A stretch of DNA of 64,000 nucleotides from Pengzhenrongella sp031582905 (GTDB lineage: Bacteria; Actinomycetota; Actinomycetes; Actinomycetales; Cellulomonadaceae): positions 2,728,001-2,792,000 of the forward strand of contig NZ_CP133990.1 in NCBI RefSeq assembly GCF_031582905.1, in the 5' to 3' direction. Of this stretch, positions 50,819-60,305 are shown piece by piece. The notes under the pieces are model-generated. The model did no database searches and had not been told where the DNA came from. It worked only from the letters and a program-made list of their open reading frames with translations. Both the position numbers and the translations under genes were made by a program. The first letter of the stretch is position 1, and each line of letters starts with the position of its first letter.

Positions 50819-53194
50819 ATGAGCCCCACCCCGACGTCCACCGGCCCGCGATCGACCGACAGCCCCGCCGGCGCGGCGGTCGGCGGGACCGCCCCGACCG
50901 GCGCGACCGGCGCGACCGACCGGACCACCGCCGACCGCGCCGGCCTGCGCGAGGAGGCCGAGGCGGCGCTGGTCGCCTTGGTGGGCCGCCCCGACGCACG
51001 GCTGCGCGACGACCAGTGGGTCGCGATCGAGGCGCTCGTCGCCGACCACCGCCGTGCCCTCGTCGTCCAGCGCACGGGGTGGGGCAAGTCCGCGGTGTAC
51101 TTCGTCGCGACCGCGCTGCTGCGCGCTCGGGGCGCCGGCCCGACGGTGATCGTCTCGCCGCTGCTCGCCCTCATGCGCAACCAGGTCGAGGCCGCGCAGC
51201 GGGCCGGCATCCGCGCCGAGACGATCAACTCCGCCAACGTCACCGAGTGGGACGGCGTGCACGAGCGGGTCGCGGCCGGGGAGGTCGACGTCCTGCTCGT
51301 CTCCCCCGAGCGCCTGAACAACCCGGGCTTCCGCGAGGAGGTGCTGCCGCGACTGGCGGCGTCGGCGGGCCTGGTGGTGGTGGACGAGGCGCACTGCATC
51401 TCGGACTGGGGGCACGACTTCCGCCCCGACTACCGCCGCATCCGCACCCTGCTGGCCGACCTGCCCGCGGGCATCCCGGTGCTGGCCACGACGGCCACCG
51501 CGAACGCACGCGTGACGGCCGACGTCGCCGAGCAGCTCGCTGTCACCTCCGAGTCGACCGACGGGGCCGACGCCACGCCCGCCCACCCCGAGCGCGCGCT
51601 CGCGGACGTCCTGGTGCTGCGCGGGTCGCTGGACCGCGAGAGCCTGCACCTCGCGGTCGCGCGGCTGCCTGACCAGGCGTCCCAGCTCGCGTGGCTCGGG
51701 CACCGGCTGCCGCAGGTCGACGGCTCCGGGATCGTCTACTGCCTGACCGTCGCCGCCGCGCAGCAGGTCACCGAGTACCTGCGCGAGCAGGGCATGGCGG
51801 TGCGTGCCTACTCGGGGCAGACCGACCCGGCGGAGCGCGAGGCCGCCGAGCAGGACCTGCTCGCCAACCGGGTCAAGGCACTGGTGGCGACCTCGGCGCT
51901 CGGCATGGGCTTCGACAAGCCGGACCTGGCCTTCGTGGTGCACCTGGGCGCCCCGGCGTCGCCCATCTCGTACTACCAGCAGGTCGGGCGTGCCGGTCGC
52001 GCGACCGACCGCGCCGAGGTCGTCCTGCTGCCCGGTCGGGAGGACACCGCGATCTGGGACTACTTCGCGTCGATGGCGTTCCCGCCCGAGGCCGAGGTGC
52101 GCGCGACCCTCGCGGCGCTCGAAGCGGGCGGCACGCTGTCCACCGCGGCGCTCGAGACCCGGGTGTCGCTGCGCCGCAACCGCCTCGAGCTCATGCTCAA
52201 GGTGCTCGACGTCGACGGCGCCGTGCGCCGGGTGCGCGGTGGGTGGGAGTCCACCGGGCGGGCGTGGGAGTACGACGCGGAGCGGTACCGCCGGGTCGCC
52301 GAGACCCGGCGCGCGGAGCAGCGCGCGATGCTCGACTACGTCACCACCGACGACTGCCGGATGGCGTACCTGCGCCGGGCCTTGGACGACCCGGACCTGA
52401 CGGACGGCTGGCGGTGCGGGCGCTGCGACGTGTGCGGCGGCACGAGCGCCGGTGAGGCGCCCGACGACGCCGAGGTCGCCGCCGCCCGCGAGCGCCTCGC
52501 GGTCCCCGGCGTGGAGGTCGAGCCGCGCCGGCAGTGGCCGACCGGGATGTCCGGGCTGGGGATCGACCTGTCCGGGCGGATCGCGGTCGACGAGCGCCCG
52601 GAGACGGGCCGCGCGGTCGCCCGGCTCGACGGGATCGGGTGGGGCGGTCTGCTGCGCGACCTCTTCGCACCCGCCCCGGCCGGGTCCGAGGACGACGGGT
52701 CCGGGCCGGGCTCGGGAGGCTCGGGCCCCGGGGCGGGCGGCGAGCCGGACGGAGCGGCCGGCGGCGGCGCGGCACGCGACGGCGGGCTCCCGGTGGCGCT
52801 GCGCCGCCCGGTGCTCGAGGTCCTCGACGCCTGGCACCCCGACCCGGCACCGGCCGGCGTGGTGCTCGTGGAGTCCGCGAGCCGACCCGAGCTCGTCCGG
52901 CACCTCGCCGAGGGCCTCGCGCACCGGCTCGGTGTCCCGGTCGTCGGGTCGGTCGGGCCGGTGCTCGGGGTGCCCGCGGGCCGGCACGACGTGAACTCCG
53001 CGCAGCGGCTCGCCGGCGTCGCGCGGCGCCTCGAGCTGCACCTGTCCGACGCCGCCGCGGCCGGGCTGCCCGGACGCGCGGTCCTGCTCGTCGACGACCG
53101 CACGGACTCGGGCTGGACGCTCACCGTGGCGGCGCGCCTGCTGAGGCGCGCCGGGGCGTCGGCAGTGCACCCGTTCGTGCTCGCGGTCGGCTGA
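50819..53194 (+). CDS. recQ: RecQ-type DNA helicase fused to a phosphoribosyltransferase-like domain
   Basis: A 791-residue ATP-dependent 3'-5' helicase. The Walker A motif is the variant QRTGWGKS (residues 84-91), DEAHCISDWGHDFRPDY is motif II plus the aromatic loop, and TTATANARV, GIVYCLTVAAAQQVTEYL and YYQQVGRAGRATDR are motifs III-VI. A zinc-binding-type DDCRMAYLRR...RCGRCDVCGG block follows (about 505-545). A Gly/Pro linker then leads to a C-terminal domain (about 650-791) with VLLVDDRTDSGWTLTVAARLL, the PRPP-binding loop of ComF-like phosphoribosyltransferases. No HRDC domain is seen. The frame is intact. It is monocistronic and divergent from hisC, between the his and ole clusters. Confidence 0.92.
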   Translation: MSPTPTSTGPRSTDSPAGAAVGGTAPTGATGATDRTTADRAGLREEAEAALVALVGRPDARLRDDQWVAIEALVADHRRALVVQRTGWGKSAVYFVATALLRARGAGPTVIVSPLLALMRNQVEAAQRAGIRAETINSANVTEWDGVHERVAAGEVDVLLVSPERLNNPGFREEVLPRLAASAGLVVVDEAHCISDWGHDFRPDYRRIRTLLADLPAGIPVLATTATANARVTADVAEQLAVTSESTDGADATPAHPERALADVLVLRGSLDRESLHLAVARLPDQASQLAWLGHRLPQVDGSGIVYCLTVAAAQQVTEYLREQGMAVRAYSGQTDPAEREAAEQDLLANRVKALVATSALGMGFDKPDLAFVVHLGAPASPISYYQQVGRAGRATDRAEVVLLPGREDTAIWDYFASMAFPPEAEVRATLAALEAGGTLSTAALETRVSLRRNRLELMLKVLDVDGAVRRVRGGWESTGRAWEYDAERYRRVAETRRAEQRAMLDYVTTDDCRMAYLRRALDDPDLTDGWRCGRCDVCGGTSAGEAPDDAEVAAARERLAVPGVEVEPRRQWPTGMSGLGIDLSGRIAVDERPETGRAVARLDGIGWGGLLRDLFAPAPAGSEDDGSGPGSGGSGPGAGGEPDGAAGGGAARDGGLPVALRRPVLEVLDAWHPDPAPAGVVLVESASRPELVRHLAEGLAHRLGVPVVGSVGPVLGVPAGRHDVNSAQRLAGVARRLELHLSDAAAAGLPGRAVLLVDDRTDSGWTLTVAARLLRRAGASAVHPFVLAVG

Positions 53195-53251
53195 GGGGTC
53201 GGGCGCGGCGCCGTCGGACAGGCGGCGCCGTCGGTCAAGCGGCGCCGTCGG

Positions 53252-54255
53252 TCAAACGGCGTCGGCGAAGGACGCCGCGAGGCGGGCGAAGCCCTCGTCG
53301 AGGGTCACCGCGGGCGACCAGCGCAGCGCCTCGCGGGTCCGGCGCTGGTCGAACCAGTGCGCGGTCGACATCTGCTCGGCGAGGAAGCGGGTCAGCGGCG
53401 GCTCGCCCCACTGCGGGCGGGCCGCCCAGACCCGCTCGAGCGCGCCGCCCGCGGCCCGCGCGAGCGCGGGCGACACGGACCACTGCGGCACCGGGACCCC
53501 GGCGGCCCGGCACATGCCGGCCAGCAGGTCGCGCACCGGGCGCGGCTCCCCGTTGGTGACGACGTACGACGCTCCCCACGCGTCGCCCGGCGCCCCGAGC
53601 GCCGCGACGAGCGCGTCGGCCGCGTTGTCGACGTAGGTCGTGTCGATGAGCGCGGTCCCGCCGCCGAGCAGCGGCAGCCGCCCGTGCCGGGCGCGCTCGA
53701 CGACGCGGCCCACGAGCTGGGTGTCCCCCGGGCCCCACACGATGTGCGGGCGCACCGCGAGCACCCGCATCTCGGGTGAGTCCGCGGCGAGCGCGAGGAG
53801 CTCGGCCGCGGCCTTGGTCCGGGCGTACGGGCCGCGCGCCCGGTCGGGGTCCGCCGGTCCGGCCGCCTCCCCACGATCGAGGCCCCGACGTGCGCCACCG
53901 ACGGCGACGACACCATGACGAAGCGACGGACGCCCGCGGCCCGCGCGGCGGCGAGCAGGGTCCGGGTGCCCTCGACGTTCACCGCGCGGTACTCCTCCTC
54001 GTGCCCGGTGATCGACACCTTGGCCGCCAGGTGCACCACCGCGGTGCACCCCTCGACCGCGCGGGTCACCGCGCCCGGGTCGGTGAGGGAGCCGCGCACG
54101 TCGGTCGCGCCCGGGACGTCGGCCGGCCCGCGCTGGAACGTCCGCACGGAGTGCCCGCGGTCGGCGACCGCGACCGCGACCGCACGCCCCAGCATCCCGC
54201 TCGCGCCGGTGACCAGGACCCGCTCGGTGGACCCGACGGCGTGGCCCGTGCTCAC
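53252..54255 (-). CDS. oleD: OleD-like NAD(P)-dependent 3-hydroxysteroid dehydrogenase/isomerase family (one frame break)
   Basis: A short-chain-reductase-like protein of about 334 residues. VLVTGASGMLGRAVAVAV is the NAD(P) loop, VVHLAAKVSITG the next strand, and GPYARTKAAAE has the YxxxK catalytic pair. The frame breaks at 53869-53872 after AHVGASIVG; one added base gives GEAAGPADPDRARGPYARTK. In olefin synthesis OleD reduces the 2-alkyl-3-ketoacid made by OleA to the hydroxyacid. The GTG overlaps the oleBC stop (GTGA), and the order oleA-oleBC-oleD matches that known in Micrococcus luteus, which is the main reason for the name. Confidence 0.87.
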
Positions 54256-57055
54256 GGCCGGCCCGTCCGCCCGCCGGCGAGCACACCCTCCGCCCATCGG
54301 GCCAGCCGGGTGCGCTCGATCTTGGAGTTGTGCCGCACGTCGGTGGGCAGGGCGTCGGTCACCAGCACCGCCGCGACCGGCACGTCGACCGCGGCGCGCA
54401 CGCGCGCCGTGAGGTCGAGGTCGGCCAGCCCCGGCTTCGCCGCCGGCGGCTGCGTCTCGACGACGACCACGACGGCCTGCACGCCGCGCGGGCCGACGCC
54501 CACGGCCGCGGCGCGCGCGACGCCGTCCACACCCTCGACGCGGCGCTCGATCCCCACCGGGGTGAGCACGCCGTCGGGCGTGGTGACGACGTGCGCCAGG
54601 CGACCCTCGACCCACAGGCGACCCTCGTCGTCCAGGTGCCCGACGTCGCCGGTGCGGTGCCACCCGGCGTCACGGCGGGCGGCGCGGTGGGTCAGCCACA
54701 GCCGGTCGTACCGGGCCATGACGTGCGGTGCGCTGACCAGGATCTCCCCGGTGACCCCGACGTGGCGCCCCACCGGGCCGGTCGCCGCACCGCTGGGGTC
54801 GAGGGCGCTGATGGCGAGATCGGCCCCGGCGACCGGGCGCCCCACGCACACGCCCTCGCCCTGCCCGGCGGCGCGGATGCCGTCGAGCGAGATGTCGGTG
54901 ATGGGCAGGGCCTCGGTCATGCCGTACGGCGTGTGCGGCTCCGCGGCGGGCATGAGCCGTCCGGCCGCGGCGAGCAGCTCGGGCGGCACCGGTGCACCGG
55001 CGGACAGGAACAGCCGCACCCCCGCGAGGGCACGCCGGCCCGCGTCGTCGAGGGTGTCGGCACCCGCGACGACGCTGGTCAGCGCGGCGGGCGAGGCGAA
55101 GACGACGGCCGCGTCGATCGCCGCGACGGCGTCGGCGAGCGCCGCCGCGGTGAGCGTCCGGGGGGCGGTGACGTCCATGTCCGGGCTCGCGCAGGTCGCG
55201 CCGAGCGCGGGTCCGAGCAGGGCGAACGGCGCGAAGGCCGCGACCAGAGCGGAGCCGGGGCCGATGCCGTAGGTCGCTCCGACGGCCCGCGCCATCGCTG
55301 CCAGGCGCGCATGGGTGTACGCGACGCCCTTGGCCGGCCCGGTGGAGCCCGACGTGAACAGGATGGCGGCGTCGTCGTCGGCGGCGGGCTCGGGCAGCGA
55401 CGCGCCGTCGGCCTCGCGCGCCGCCCGGCCGCGGTCGGCGACCTCGACGAGTGTGCTCTCGACCCCCAGCGCCGCACGCGCGGCCGGGGCCAGCGATCCG
55501 GCGAGGACGCGCCGCGGCGCCCACCCCAGGGCCCGGGCGGCCGCGAGCGCCCGCGGGATGCCGATGACGACGTCCGGGCGCGCGCCCCGCACGGCCCGCG
55601 ACAGCCCACGCAGCCCGAGGCCGGCGTCGGCAACCACGACGACCGCACCGATCCGCAGGCACGCGTAGAGGATCGCGGTGAGGTCGGCGCCGGGCGGGAC
55701 GAGCAGGGCGACGCGGTGGCCGGGGCGCACGCCGTCGGCCACGAGGCCGTGGGCGATCTCGTCGACCCGGCGCGCGAGGAGCGACCAGGTGATGGTGCGC
55801 GGGCCGGTGCGGCCGGGTGGCGCCATCTCGACGAGCGCGACGCCGTCGTCGTCCCGGCGCTTCTCGAGCGCGTGCCACAGCGGGGCGAAGGGGGCCGTGG
55901 GAGGCGTGCGGGGCGCGACTCCGTCCGGGGCGCGGAGCTCGTCGGGCAGGACGGCGTCGGTCGGGACTGCGCTGGTCGTGGCGGCGTCGGTCGTGGCGGC
56001 GTCGGTCGTGGCGGCGTCGGTCGTGGCGGCGTCGGTCGTGGCGGCGTCGGTCGTGGCGGCGTCGGTCGTGGCGGCGTCGGTCGTCCGGACGGGGAACCGC
56101 TCGCCGAGCCAAGTCACGACCGCGCCCGCGACGTCGGCGTCCTGCGGCAGCAGGTGTCCCGCGCCCTCGAACCGGTGCACGTCCGCGTGCGGCAGGCGCT
56201 GGAGGAGGTCGGCGAGGAACTGCTCGCCGAACACCGGATCCCGCGGGCCCCAGAGCAGCAGGGCAGGCACCCGCAGCGTGGCGACCCCGGCGGCGAGCGC
56301 CTCGAGGGTTGGCCGGCTGGGGTGGTCCGCGTCGACCGGGATGTCGGCGACGAAGTCCCCGATCGCGTGGCGACGATCGGTCGTCCGGTACGGGGCGCGG
56401 AACGCCTCGCGGACGTCGGCGTCGAGCGGCGGGTGCGCGATCGCGAGCGTCGTCTCCAGGAAGGCCGGGGTCGTCACGGTGCTGGCCCGCAGGACTCCTG
56501 GCGTCATCGCGAGGCGCAGCGGGGCGGGGGTGCGGCCGTCGAGGTCCTGGTACACCGCGGTGTTGGTGAGCACGACGCCGGCGAGGAGGTCGGGGTGGGC
56601 GACGGCCCACCCGAGCGACACCGGGCCTCCCCAGTCGTGGCCGACGCTCACCACGGCGCCGGTGAGGTCGAGGGTGTCGGTCAGCGCGCCGAGGTCGGCG
56701 ATGCGGTCGGCGAGGCGGTGCACGCGCCCGGTCCGGGCGGAGAAGCCCATGCCGAGCTGGTCGACGGCGACCACGCGCCACCCGGCTGCCGCACCGGCGC
56801 GGAGCAGGTCGCGCCACAGGTACGACCAGGTGGGGTTGCCGTGGACGCACAGCAGGGTGCCGCGCACGGGTCCGTCGACGTCGGCGCGGTTGTCCAGCAC
56901 GTGCCAGGTGTCGACGGTCACGCCGACGTCGGCGCCGGCTGCGGACGTCGTCGCGGCGCGTGGGACGTCCACCAGGCGCGACCAGGCGGCGTCGAGCCCC
57001 GGGAGGTCGGCCGGGGGTGCTGCGCGGTCTGGACGGGGACGGGCGCCGCCGTCAC
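54252..57055 (-). CDS. oleBC: OleBC fusion: beta-lactone decarboxylase plus beta-lactone synthetase (one frame break)
   Basis: About 934 residues. The N-terminal half is a haloalkane-dehalogenase-like alpha/beta hydrolase (VHGNPTWSYLWRDLL, GHDWGGPVSLGW with the nucleophile Asp, EGAGHLLPQD with His) corresponding to OleB. The C-terminal half is an AMP-binding enzyme (ILFTSGSTGPAKGVAYTH, TPYGMTEALP, WHRTGDVGHLDDEGRLWVEGR) corresponding to OleC, which adenylates the beta-hydroxyacid and closes the beta-lactone. The linker has seven perfect TTDAA repeats. The GTG at 57055 overlaps the oleA stop; one base missing at the G run 57013-57017 separates it from the rest. Micrococcus luteus has the same fusion. 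Confidence 0.9.
55975..56079. repeat. 15-bp x 7 perfect tandem repeat in oleBC
   Basis: Seven identical copies of GTCGTGGCGGCGTCG (plus strand) lie end to end and encode seven TTDAA units in the linker between the OleB and OleC domains. Being in frame and identical at the DNA level, the array should vary in copy number without shifting the frame. Confidence 0.95.
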
Positions 57056-58074
57056 CAGACGATCTCGGTGATCGCGGTGTTGAGCCCGGAGCCGACGCCC
57101 ATGCAGAGCACCCGGTCGCCCGCGGAGAGCTCGTCGGCGGTCGCGGCGAGGGTGATCGGGACCGACGCCGGCCCGACGTTGCCGAGCGTGGGGAAGGTCA
57201 GGGGCACCGCACGGCGGTCGAGCCCGAGGGACTCGACGATGCGCTTGATGTGGACCGTGGACACCTGGTGCATGACGAAGCGGTCGATGCCGGACCAGCC
57301 CCACTCGGCCTCGGCCTCCTGGAACGCCTCCTGCACGAGCTCGAGCCCGCCCTCGAGGAGCCCGGTCGGGTCGGTCTGCATGCCGTCGATGCCGCCCACG
57401 CACAGGTTGTGGTGCTGCGTCGCGGCGCGGGCGACCCCGCCCAGCACCCGGTGCGCGCCGGGATGGTCGTCGACCGGCCCGAGGACCGCCGCGGCCGCAC
57501 CGGACCCGAGGGTGAGGGTCGCGAACTCCCGCATGTAGTCCTCGCGCGTCGTCTCGGGACGGTTGAGCCGGGCGATCGTGGCCTCCTGCGTGGCCTGCGG
57601 GTCCTCGCCGTCGACGATGAGCGCGTAGCGGATCTGCCCGGAGTCGATCATCCCGGCGGCCAGGGTGAGCCCGTTGACGAACCCGAGGCACGCGTTGGTC
57701 ACGTCGAAGTTGAGCGCCGACGGCGGCAGCCCGAGCCCGTCGTGCACCTTGGAGGCGACGGACGGCTCGAGGTGCGCGCGCGTGACCGAGGTGTTGATGA
57801 GCAGGCCGATGTCGGCCGCGTCCACCCCGGACTCGGCGAGCGCCTTGGCGCCGGCCGCGATGGCGGCGTCGTCGAACGCGGTCCCCGCGTCCCACCAGCG
57901 GCGCTCCCGGACGCCCGCGACGCGCTGCAGCAGCCCGCGCGGCAGCCTCAGCCGCCTCAGGGTACCGGCGAGCTCGTCGTCGAAGTGGGAGGACGGGACC
58001 ACCACCGGGGCTTCGAGCCCGGTGACCGCGAGCAGCGCGGTGCCGGTGTGGCGGAAGGTGGCATTGCCGTTCAC
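57052..58074 (-). CDS. oleA: OleA thiolase-fold acyl-CoA condensing enzyme
   Basis: 340 residues of the FabH/OleA family. NFDVTNACLGFVNGLTLAAG carries the active-site Cys, DRFVMHQVSTVHIKRI the catalytic His, and TFPTLGNVGPASVPI the Asn region. OleA condenses two fatty acyl-CoAs head to head into a 2-alkyl-3-ketoacid. KASIII fatty-acid enzymes share these motifs; assignment to OleA rests on the following oleBC and oleD genes and on the VNGNATFRHTGTALLAVTGLEAP start, which resembles OleA. The GTG at 58074 is used. A TAGGGT at about 58180 may be its -10 box, giving a leader of about 100 nt. Confidence 0.9.
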   Translation of the reverse strand: MNGNATFRHTGTALLAVTGLEAPVVVPSSHFDDELAGTLRRLRLPRGLLQRVAGVRERRWWDAGTAFDDAAIAAGAKALAESGVDAADIGLLINTSVTRAHLEPSVASKVHDGLGLPPSALNFDVTNACLGFVNGLTLAAGMIDSGQIRYALIVDGEDPQATQEATIARLNRPETTREDYMREFATLTLGSGAAAAVLGPVDDHPGAHRVLGGVARAATQHHNLCVGGIDGMQTDPTGLLEGGLELVQEAFQEAEAEWGWSGIDRFVMHQVSTVHIKRIVESLGLDRRAVPLTFPTLGNVGPASVPITLAATADELSAGDRVLCMGVGSGLNTAITEIVW

Positions 58075-58249
58075 GTGCTGACCCGGTTTCTGCGATGAGC
58101 TGCGGACGCCGGTCCCTGTCGTCCGGCCGAGGCGGCCGACGGGTCCCGGTTCGGCCCTGCACCGCACGGGCCGGGTCGGAACCCTAGTTTGGCATCGCGC
58201 ACCGCGTGCGTCGTCCGGAACGGCGTGAGGCTGCCCACGCCCGCGCCGC

Positions 58250-58281
58250 ACGCCGCCCGCGCGGATGCGCGCGGGCGGCGT
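58250..58281 (-). terminator. Terminator hairpin after hisD
   Basis: A perfect 13-bp stem (58250-58262 with 58269-58281) has a 6-nt loop. It lies 23 nt beyond the hisD stop and upstream of oleA, so hisD and the ole genes are separate transcripts. No T tail. Confidence 0.75.
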
Positions 58282-58303
58282 CGGTGCGCCGGCAGGTACC
58301 CGC

Positions 58304-59625
58304 TCAGAACCGTGCCCGGACGGCCTCGCCGTGCGCGGGAAGGTCCTCCGCGTCGGCGAGTGCGGTGATGCGGTCGCTGAGCTCCGCCAGGGCGTCGGCG
58401 TCGTACTCGACGACCTGCACGGCCTTGAGGAAGCTGTGCACGCCGAGCCCGCTCGCGAAGTGCGCGCAGCCGCCGGTGGGCAGGACGTGGTTGGACCCGG
58501 CCATGTAGTCCCCGAGGGACACCGGCGAGTAGGGCCCGACGAAGATCGCGCCCGCGTTCCGGATGCGGTCGGCCACACCGGACGCGTCGGCCGTCTGGAT
58601 CTCCAGGTGCTCGGCCCCGTAGGCGTCGACCACCGCGATGCCGTGCTCGACGTCGTCGACCAGGACGACCGCGGACTGCCGCCCGGTCAGGGCGGTGCGC
58701 ACCCGCTCCGCGTGGCGGGTGGCGGCGACGCGCTCCTCCAGCCGGTCCTCCACCGCGTCGGCCAGCTCGGGTGAGTCGGTCACCAGGACCGCGGCGGCGA
58801 GCGGGTCGTGCTCGGCCTGGCTGACCAGGTCGGCCGCGACGTGGGTGGGGTCGGCCCCGGCGTCGGCCAGGACGGCGATCTCGGTGGGCCCGGCCTCGGC
58901 GTCGATGCCGACGACGCCCCGGACGAGCCGCTTGGCCGCGGCCACGTAGACGTTCCCCGGTCCGGTGATGACGTCGACGGGCTCGCACAGCCACGGGCCG
59001 TCCACCGGCTCGGTGCCGGCGGCGCCGTACGCGAACATCGCCACGGCCTGCGCCCCGCCGACGGCGTACACCTCGTCGACCCCGAGCAGCGCGCACGCGG
59101 CGAGCACCGTGGGGTCGGGCAGCCCGCCGCGCTCGCGCTGGGGCGGGGACGCGACGGCGAGCGACGTGACACCCGCCTCCTGCGCGGCGACGACGTTCAT
59201 GACGACCGACGACGGGTAGACCGCGATGCCGCCCGGCGCGTACAGGCCGACGCGCTCGACCGGGACCCAGCGCTGGCGCACCCGCCCGCCGGCCGCCAGC
59301 TCGACCTCGAGGTCGGCGGGGCGCTGGGCGGCGTGCACCGTCCGCACCCGGCGGATCGCCTCCTCGAGCGCCGCGCGGACCGTCGGGTCCAGATCGCTGA
59401 GCGCGGCGGCGAGCGCCTCCGCGGGGACGCGCAGGTGCTCGGGGCGGACGCCGTCGAACCGCTCCGCGAGGTCGCGCAGCGCGGCCGCGCCATGGGTCCG
59501 GACCGCCTCCAGCGTGGGGGCGACGAGGTGCGTCGCGGCGTCGACGTCGACCTCGGCGCGCAACAGCACCGCGCGCAGCTCACGGGGGTCATCCTGCGGC
59601 CACGCAGGTCCAGGCGGGTGATCAC
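58304..59625 (-). CDS. hisD: Histidinol dehydrogenase (one frame break near the start)
   Basis: An NAD-dependent zinc enzyme for the last two steps of histidine synthesis. VGLYAPGGIAVYPSSVVMN, GPGNVYVAAAKRLVRGVVGIDAEAGPTEIAVLAD and the zinc/substrate-binding QAEHDPLAAAV with NHVLPTGGCAHFASGLGVHSFLK are signatures. The GTG at 59625 (VITRLDLRGRRMTP) joins the body only after adding one base to the G run 59584-59588, giving about 440 residues, the usual length. TAGACT ends 7 nt upstream (leaderless). It is separated from hisC by the ole genes and recQ, which is unusual, since actinobacteria usually have hisD-hisC-hisB together. Confidence 0.95.
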
Positions 59626-59632
59626 GCCCGAC

Positions 59633-59638
59633 AGTCTA
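59633..59638 (-). promoter_or_regulatory. hisD leaderless promoter -10 box
   Basis: TAGACT on the minus strand, ending 7 nt before the hisD GTG, with no ribosome binding site. It matches the hisC arrangement exactly. Confidence 0.6.
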
Positions 59639-59669
59639 GGACCGCGGCCGGCGGGACCCCGGCCGACAG

Positions 59670-59755
59670 GCGACCGGCGACCGGCGACCGGCGTCCGACG
59701 TCTGGCGACCGGCGACCGGCGGCGTCCGGCGACCGGCGGCGACCGGCACCGGCCG
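59670..59755. repeat. Degenerate GGCGACC tandem repeat
   Basis: About eight or more copies of a 7-bp GGCGACC unit, some with one or three extra bases, fill the gap between hisD and the S4 gene. I can assign no function. Confidence 0.7.
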
Positions 59756-59776
59756 ACGGCGCGGCATGATGGGCGC

Positions 59777-59995
59777 ATGGACTCCGTGCCGATCAGCGAC
59801 GACGTCATCCGCCTCGGCCAGTTCCTCAAGCTGTCCGGCCTCGCCGACTCCGGCGCGCAGGCCCGTGAGCTGCTCGAGGACGGCGCCGTCACCGTCAACG
59901 GCGCGGACGAGACCCGCCGCGGACGCCAGCTGCGCCGCGGCGACGTCGTCATGGTGGACACGCCCAGCGGGTCGGTCAGCGCCACCGTCGCCTGA
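59777..59995 (+). CDS. Small S4-domain RNA-binding protein (YbcJ/YaaA type)
   Basis: 72 residues, entirely an S4 domain: IRLGQFLKLSGLADSGAQARELLEDGAVTVNGADETRRGRQLRRGDVV. It resembles YbcJ/YaaA stand-alone S4 proteins. The ATG is preceded by CATGAT at 6 nt and no ribosome binding site. It is likely to bind structured rRNA or tRNA; the target is unknown. The next 190 bp (59996-60187) contain nothing I can support. Confidence 0.88.
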   Translation: MDSVPISDDVIRLGQFLKLSGLADSGAQARELLEDGAVTVNGADETRRGRQLRRGDVVMVDTPSGSVSATVA

Positions 59996-60187
59996 CCCGC
60001 GCCCGGACCCTGTCCCGGGCTGGAACCGGGGCCGGGGCTGCCTCTCGATCCCGGCCCAGCCGGTCGGCTGGGCCGCGCGACCGCGCTGCACCGGACGCGG
60101 CGCGCAGCGACGCCCCGCGCCCGCTCCGCCGAGGCCGGGCGTCCCGGGCGGCGACGCCGCAGCCAGCAGCCGCCGTCCCGTGTTTCC

Positions 60188-60248
60188 GAAACGTTTGCCC
60201 CGGTCCCGCGACGCTTCCTAACGTGCCGTGCCGTTGCGCAAACGTTTA
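60188..60248 (+). promoter_or_regulatory. LacI-family operators and promoter of the sugar-importer operon
   Basis: Two AAACGTTT palindromes, GAAACGTTTG (60188-60197) and CAAACGTTTA (60239-60248), have centres 51 bp apart, close to five helical turns. Between them lie TTGCCC (60195-60200) and TAACGT (60219-60224), 18 bp apart, as a probable -35/-10 pair. The central CG is typical of LacI-family sites, so the regulator encoded next probably represses its own operon. Confidence 0.7.
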
Positions 60249-60305
60249 CGTGCTCCACGACACAGCGGCTCCACCAGCCGAGGACGACGCAGGACGGAGG
60301 ACGCC

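Noticed and set aside
55975..56079. CRISPR-like array
   Set aside because: The repeats are contiguous 15-mers without spacers and are in frame within a coding linker; no cas genes are present.
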